A DNA stretch of 64,000 bases, from contig CAMVIB010000001.1 of assembly GCA_947167455.1 (NCBI GenBank), forward strand, positions 51,836-115,835, written 5' to 3'. This document shows positions 60,592 through 64,000 of the stretch, piece by piece; within the stretch, counting starts at the first letter, position 1, and every line of letters starts with the position of its first letter. The position numbers and the translations under genes are program-made. Under the pieces are notes generated by a model that saw only the letters and a program-made list of their open reading frames with translations, did not search any database and was not told where the DNA came from. Origin of the DNA: an uncultured Prevotellaceae bacterium (GTDB lineage: Bacteria > Bacteroidota > Bacteroidia > Bacteroidales > Bacteroidaceae).

Positions 60592-61824
60592 ATGCCCACC
60601 AACTTCACCCCGACACGCGATGCCAGCCGCACACTGGCTGCCATGACCCCCGAAGACATCAATGCCGTGCTGCTCGACTTGGCCGATGCCACGGAGGTTG
60701 CCATCGCCGCCCTGCTCGCTGCCAACAGTCGCGACCTCGGCCGCATGGACACAGCAAGCCCCATGTACGACCGCCTCATGCTCACCGAAGCACGCCTGCG
60801 TGCCATAGCTGCCGACCTGCGCCACGTGGCGGCCCTGCCCTCGCCATTAGGTCGCGAGCTGAAGCACACCATCCTGCCCAACGGCCTTGAGCTCACGCGG
60901 GTGAGCGTGCCTTTCGGCGTCATCGGCATCATCTTCGAGGCACGTCCTAACGTGTGTTTCGACTGCTTCGCGCTGTGTCTGAAGGCCGGTTCGGCATGTG
61001 TGCTGAAGGGTGGCAGCGACGCCAGGGAGAGCTGCGAGGCCATCATGGACCTCATACACGATGTGCTGCGTCGCCACGGCCTGCCAGAGGCCACTGCCAT
61101 GCTTCTCACGAGCCATGAGGCCACTGCCGAGCTGCTCAATGCCCATGGCGACATCGATGTCATCATCCCTCGCGGCAGCTCGCGGCTCATCAACTTCGTC
61201 CGCGAGAACGCGCGTGTGCCGGTCATAGAGACGGGAGCCGGAGTCGTCAACACATACTTCGATGCCGAGGGCGACCTCGACAAAGGCCGCGCCATCGTCT
61301 GCAACGCCAAGACGCGGCGTGTCAGCGTGTGCAACGCACTCGACTGCCTCATCGTCAACCGCTCGCGGCTCGGCGACCTCGCCGCACTCGTCTCGCCGAT
61401 GGAGGCACATCATGTCATCATCTTTGCCGACGACGAGGCCTACGATGCCCTCGACGGCCGGTACCCCTACCTGCAGCACGCCGCGCCAGAGCATTTCGGC
61501 ACGGAGTTCATGGACTATAAGCTCGCACTCCGCACCGTGGGAGACCTCGACGAGGCTCTCGCTCACATACGCCGCTATGGCAGCGGACACAGCGAAGCCA
61601 TCATCACCGAGAACGCCGGGGCGGCACGACGCTTCCTCGCCGAGACGGACGCCGCCTGCGTCTATCACAACGCGCCCACCAGCTTCACCGACGGGGCGCA
61701 GTTCGGCCTCGGAGCCGAGATAGGCATCTCCACACAGAAACTGCACGCACGCGGACCGATGGCACTCGAGGAGATAACGACCTACAAGTGGCTCATCAGA
61801 GGCAACGGCCAGACGCGGCCGTGA
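60592..61824 (+). CDS. proA: Glutamate-5-semialdehyde dehydrogenase
   Basis: A 410-residue enzyme that reduces glutamyl-5-phosphate with NADPH. Motifs: [59 protein letters not shown] (then [12 protein letters not shown]), the catalytic Cys in [15 protein letters not shown], and [20 protein letters not shown]. Complete length. Confidence 0.94.
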   Translation: MPTNFTPTRDASRTLAAMTPEDINAVLLDLADATEVAIAALLAANSRDLGRMDTASPMYDRLMLTEARLRAIAADLRHVAALPSPLGRELKHTILPNGLELTRVSVPFGVIGIIFEARPNVCFDCFALCLKAGSACVLKGGSDARESCEAIMDLIHDVLRRHGLPEATAMLLTSHEATAELLNAHGDIDVIIPRGSSRLINFVRENARVPVIETGAGVVNTYFDAEGDLDKGRAIVCNAKTRRVSVCNALDCLIVNRSRLGDLAALVSPMEAHHVIIFADDEAYDALDGRYPYLQHAAPEHFGTEFMDYKLALRTVGDLDEALAHIRRYGSGHSEAIITENAGAARRFLAETDAACVYHNAPTSFTDGAQFGLGAEIGISTQKLHARGPMALEEITTYKWLIRGNGQTRP

Positions 61825-61897
61825 CACACTGCACACGGCCTGTTATGGCGTGTCCTGTTATTATCAACCCCATATAAAAACAATGCCCCTGCTTATG

Positions 61898-61939
61898 CAC
61901 CCCGACATACGGCACCGGCGCACGCGTCTCGCCGGGGTG
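61898..61939 (+). other. Possible attenuator hairpin between proA and argF'
   Basis: CACCCCG (61898-61904) can pair with CGGGGTG (61933-61939). Alternatively CCGGCG (61915-61920) pairs with CGCCGG (61930-61935). The two pairings compete. No T-run follows. Confidence 0.3.
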
Positions 61940-61965
61940 GGGTAGGGCAGTGGGCTCACCGACCT

Positions 61966-62937
61966 ATGAGAATCTTCCAACACGTACAAGACATCGGCGA
62001 CCTCCGCGTCGCACTGGCCGAAGCGCAGGACGTCAAGCGCGACCGCTTCCGATGGCAGCACCTCGGCAAGAACAAGACCGCGCTGCTCATCTTCTTCAAC
62101 AACTCGCTGCGCACACGACTCTCCACCCAGAAGGCAGCCATGAACCTGGGCATGAACGTCATCGTGCTCGACGTCAACCAGGGCGCATGGAAACTGGAGA
62201 CCGAGCGCGGCGTCATCATGGACGGCGACAAGAGCGAGCACCTGCTCGAGGCCATTCCCGTCATGGCATCCTACTGCGACATCATCGGCGTGCGCTCCTT
62301 CGCACGCTTCGAGAGCCGCGAGGACGATTACGAGGAGCGCATCCTCAACCAGTTCATACGCTACTCCGGCCGGCCCGTCTTCTTCATGGAGAGTGCCACC
62401 GTGCACCCCCTCCAGGCCTTTGCCGACCTCATCACCATTGAGGAGCACAAGACGGTGGCACGCCCCAAGGTGGTGCTGTCGTGGGCGCCGCATCCCAAGG
62501 CGCTGCCCCAGGCCGTGCCCAACTCGTTTGCCGAGTGGATGCTGGCCGCCGACGTTGACTTTGTCGTCACGCATCCCGAGGGCTACGAGCTCGACCCGCA
62601 GTTCGTCGGCACTGCCCGTGTGGAGTACGACCAGATGCGTGCCTTCGAGGGTGCCGACTTCGTGTATGCCAAGAACTGGAGCTGCCCCGGTGTGACGCGC
62701 CCCGATGCCTATGGCACGGTGCTCGACGACTACCACACCATGATGCAGTGGACGGTCAGTGCACGCCAGATGGCCGTGACCCACGATGCCCGCTTCATGC
62801 ACTGCCTGCCGGTGCGACGCAACATGATTGTCACCGACGATGTCATCGAGGGGCAGCGCTCGCTCGTCATCCCCGAGGCCGCCAACCGCGAGATCTCGGC
62901 TCAGGTGGTGCTGAAACGCATGCTCGAAAGCCTCTGA
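61966..62937 (+). CDS. argF': N-succinylornithine carbamoyltransferase (ArgF')
   Basis: A 323-residue transcarbamylase of the unusual Bacteroidetes type. The carbamoyl-phosphate segment is FNNSLRTRLSTQKAA (44-58), and it keeps HPLQ (ATVHPLQAFADL), PQAVPNSFAEWM and MHCLPVRRNMIVTD. It is closely similar in order and length to the Bacteroides fragilis enzyme, from memory. Residue 90, which decides acetyl versus succinyl substrate in published work on these enzymes, is Ser here (MDGDKSEHLLEAIPV); non-acidic residues there go with succinylornithine. It links the proline and arginine gene blocks. Confidence 0.93.
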   Translation: MRIFQHVQDIGDLRVALAEAQDVKRDRFRWQHLGKNKTALLIFFNNSLRTRLSTQKAAMNLGMNVIVLDVNQGAWKLETERGVIMDGDKSEHLLEAIPVMASYCDIIGVRSFARFESREDDYEERILNQFIRYSGRPVFFMESATVHPLQAFADLITIEEHKTVARPKVVLSWAPHPKALPQAVPNSFAEWMLAADVDFVVTHPEGYELDPQFVGTARVEYDQMRAFEGADFVYAKNWSCPGVTRPDAYGTVLDDYHTMMQWTVSARQMAVTHDARFMHCLPVRRNMIVTDDVIEGQRSLVIPEAANREISAQVVLKRMLESL

Positions 62938-62941
62938 CGCC

Positions 62942-63514
62942 ATGGGAGTACGATTCAGCAAGCGCATCAAGGTGCTGCCGTGGGTGACCGCCAACGTCGG
63001 CAAGAGCGGTGTGAGCCTCACCATAGGTCCCAAGGGCAAGACGCTCAACATCGGCTCCACAGGCGTCAACGTCAACGTGAGTCTGGGCAAGGGCATGGGC
63101 TACAGCAAACGTCTCGTCACGTGGAGAAAGCTCAACCTCCTCGGATGGCTCGGCATCGGCGGCTCGGCTGCCGGTGCCGCCACGAAGGGTCGGGGTGGAG
63201 CTACGAAGGGCCGGGGCGGCAGTCAGGCCGACGCCTCTGCCAAGTCCGCTTCCGCCAACAAACGCATCAGCCTCGACGAGGCCATTGCCGAGGCTGAGAG
63301 ACAGCAGGATGTCACACAGCCAGATGGCACCGTCGTAGAGGGTGCCACCACCCCTGACCCACAGACAACGGCCGGAGGGCAGCAGGAGCAGGCAGGATGC
63401 GGACCCGTAGGCTGCGCACTCGGCGTGGTGGCCATCGTAGTCATCATTGCACTTGTTGCGGCCGTGGCGTATCTGCTCATACGCCTCAACGCACAACCCG
63501 TGACGGCAGCGTAG
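62942..63514 (+). CDS. DUF4236 domain protein with C-terminal membrane helix
   Basis: A 190-residue protein. Residues 1-57 are the DUF4236 domain (MGVRFSKRIKVLPWVTANVG, then KSGVSLTIGPKGKTLNIGS). A middle linker rich in Gly, Ala and Thr follows, and one membrane helix at about 155-180 (CALGVVAIVVIIALVAAVAY) closes the protein. DUF4236 is found alone or fused to other modules; its role is unknown. It starts 4 bp after argF' and may be cotranscribed. Confidence 0.85.
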   Translation: MGVRFSKRIKVLPWVTANVGKSGVSLTIGPKGKTLNIGSTGVNVNVSLGKGMGYSKRLVTWRKLNLLGWLGIGGSAAGAATKGRGGATKGRGGSQADASAKSASANKRISLDEAIAEAERQQDVTQPDGTVVEGATTPDPQTTAGGQQEQAGCGPVGCALGVVAIVVIIALVAAVAYLLIRLNAQPVTAA

Positions 63515-63629
63515 TACATACCTCAGGACGTGTGCCACGTCAGCCGGAGACGAAGACCGAACTCCAGAGTGGCGACGGAATTTCCCTGAACGACAAAAGA
63601 AAAGGAAGTATTGCTGTCCGCTAAAACTT

Positions 63630-63893
63630 TTTAATGGTTATCCGCAATCGTACCACCAAGACGCTGGAAGCGTCTCCTCTCAATAACCGGGGGTGCGCAG
63701 TACCCCCGGATAGGGACAAAAAGGGGAACATCGACCCTGAAGGGGTCGCCCATTACGCTGTTCGGGCACTCTTTCAGAGTGCTTGCCTCTATAGAGCTTG
63801 TTATCCGGGGGTGCTCGCTACGCTCGTACCCTCGGTTATTGAGCGAAGACCGCGTTGCGGTCTCTTTGGTGGTATGATTGCGGATAATCATAA
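63630..63893. mobile_element. MITE-like element, copy 2 (complete, with both terminal inverted repeats)
   Basis: About 262 bp. The left end 63632-63660 (TTATCCGCAATCGTACCACC) and the right end 63865-63893 (GGTGGTATGATTGCGGATAA) are inverted copies with few mismatches over roughly 30 bp. The interior contains at least five small GC-rich palindromes. Copy 1 at 16791-17034 is nearly identical internally. No transposase; any mobilisation would be in trans. Confidence 0.8.
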
Positions 63894-63916
63894 ACTTTTT
63901 TCTCGATATAAAAATT

Positions 63917-63950
63917 AGGCTGAAGCCCTCGCTTGGGTTTCAGCCTTTTT
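63917..63950 (+). terminator. Intrinsic terminator after copy 2
   Basis: AGGCTGAAGCCC (63917-63928) pairs with GGGTTTCAGCCT (63935-63946), one G.U pair, followed by TTTTT. The intron-like sequence begins directly after the T-run. Confidence 0.85.
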
Positions 63951-64000
63951 GGTTCGCCCGACATGGGCATAATCTAACGGGTGTAAGTCCCGAGCGCGGC
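63951..64000 (+). ncRNA. Probable 5' end of a group II intron (cut by the window)
   Basis: After the T-run the sequence runs into GCCCGACATGGGC, then ATAATCTA, then CGGGTGTAAGTCCCG and GAGCGCGGC. The GCCC-GACAT-GGGC hairpin, then a TCTA and CGGG-TGTAAGT-CCCG hairpin, is the layout of bacterial group II intron domain I 5' ends from memory. Insertion just past an intrinsic terminator is the habit of class C introns. The rest, including any reverse transcriptase, is outside the window. Confidence 0.55.

Noticed and set aside
63634..63918. Protein genes on either strand of the MITE-like element
   Set aside because: Both strands are open through the same palindromic DNA, no start signals fit, and copy 1 ends the frame differently.

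Overview
The window reads as a chromosomal segment of a GC-rich Bacteroidales bacterium, most probably Prevotellaceae (Prevotella in the broad sense). This rests on the protein families present: DUF1573, type IX-like C-terminal sorting tails, carboxypeptidase-regulatory/beta-barrel outer-membrane proteins, and a succinylornithine-type ArgF'. It also rests on repeated TAnnTTTG promoter boxes, some with TTG/TTTG about 19-20 nt upstream, which is the Bacteroidetes consensus. Clear Shine-Dalgarno sites are absent. No database search was possible; names come from motifs and family memory.

Region by region. 1-9.3 kb: the 3' end of a secreted protein, then minus-strand housekeeping genes (meaB, a DUF1573 protein, a large outer-membrane barrel protein, cdsA, ftsH, rsfS). 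9.3-9.6 kb: two identical tRNA-Gln(CUG) genes and a perfect terminator. 9.6-16.5 kb: birA, a secreted GH2 glycosidase, a 61-residue peptide, and an AT-richer 1035-residue secreted multi-domain protein. 16.5-17.4 kb: a repeat-laden intergenic region with a MITE-like element, short direct repeats and a 22-bp tandem palindrome array. 17.4-19.3 kb: a CDF metal transporter and a broken, mobile-element-type gene.

19.4-36.2 kb is the most unusual part. It holds two ECF-sigma/membrane-regulator modules plus four related outer-membrane beta-barrel proteins, all on the minus strand, with a decayed sigma-factor fragment and a duplicated 3' terminator sequence. Several genes here carry short palindromic (REP-like) insertions that keep the reading frame, including a perfect 26-bp inverted repeat inside the putative anti-sigma gene.

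36.3-40.5 kb: era, fabH, rpmF, yceD and a sensor histidine kinase. 40.6-48.8 kb (plus strand): a clostripain-family lipoprotein, a small protein, a Xaa-Pro aminopeptidase, a secreted C1 peptidase, and a recJ-recQ pair with overlapping ends. 48.8-49.6 kb: a second 22-bp array and divergent tRNA-Pro(CGG) and tRNA-Phe(GAA).

49.8-62.9 kb is an arginine/proline biosynthesis region: argR, a GNAT acyltransferase, argG, argC, argD, proC, proB, proA and argF'. Interspersed are PspC, a secreted phosphoesterase, an XRE-cupin regulator, an acyl-CoA synthetase and a ROK protein. The window ends with a DUF4236 protein, a second MITE-like copy with both terminal inverted repeats, an intrinsic terminator and what looks like the 5' end of a group II intron cut off by the window edge.
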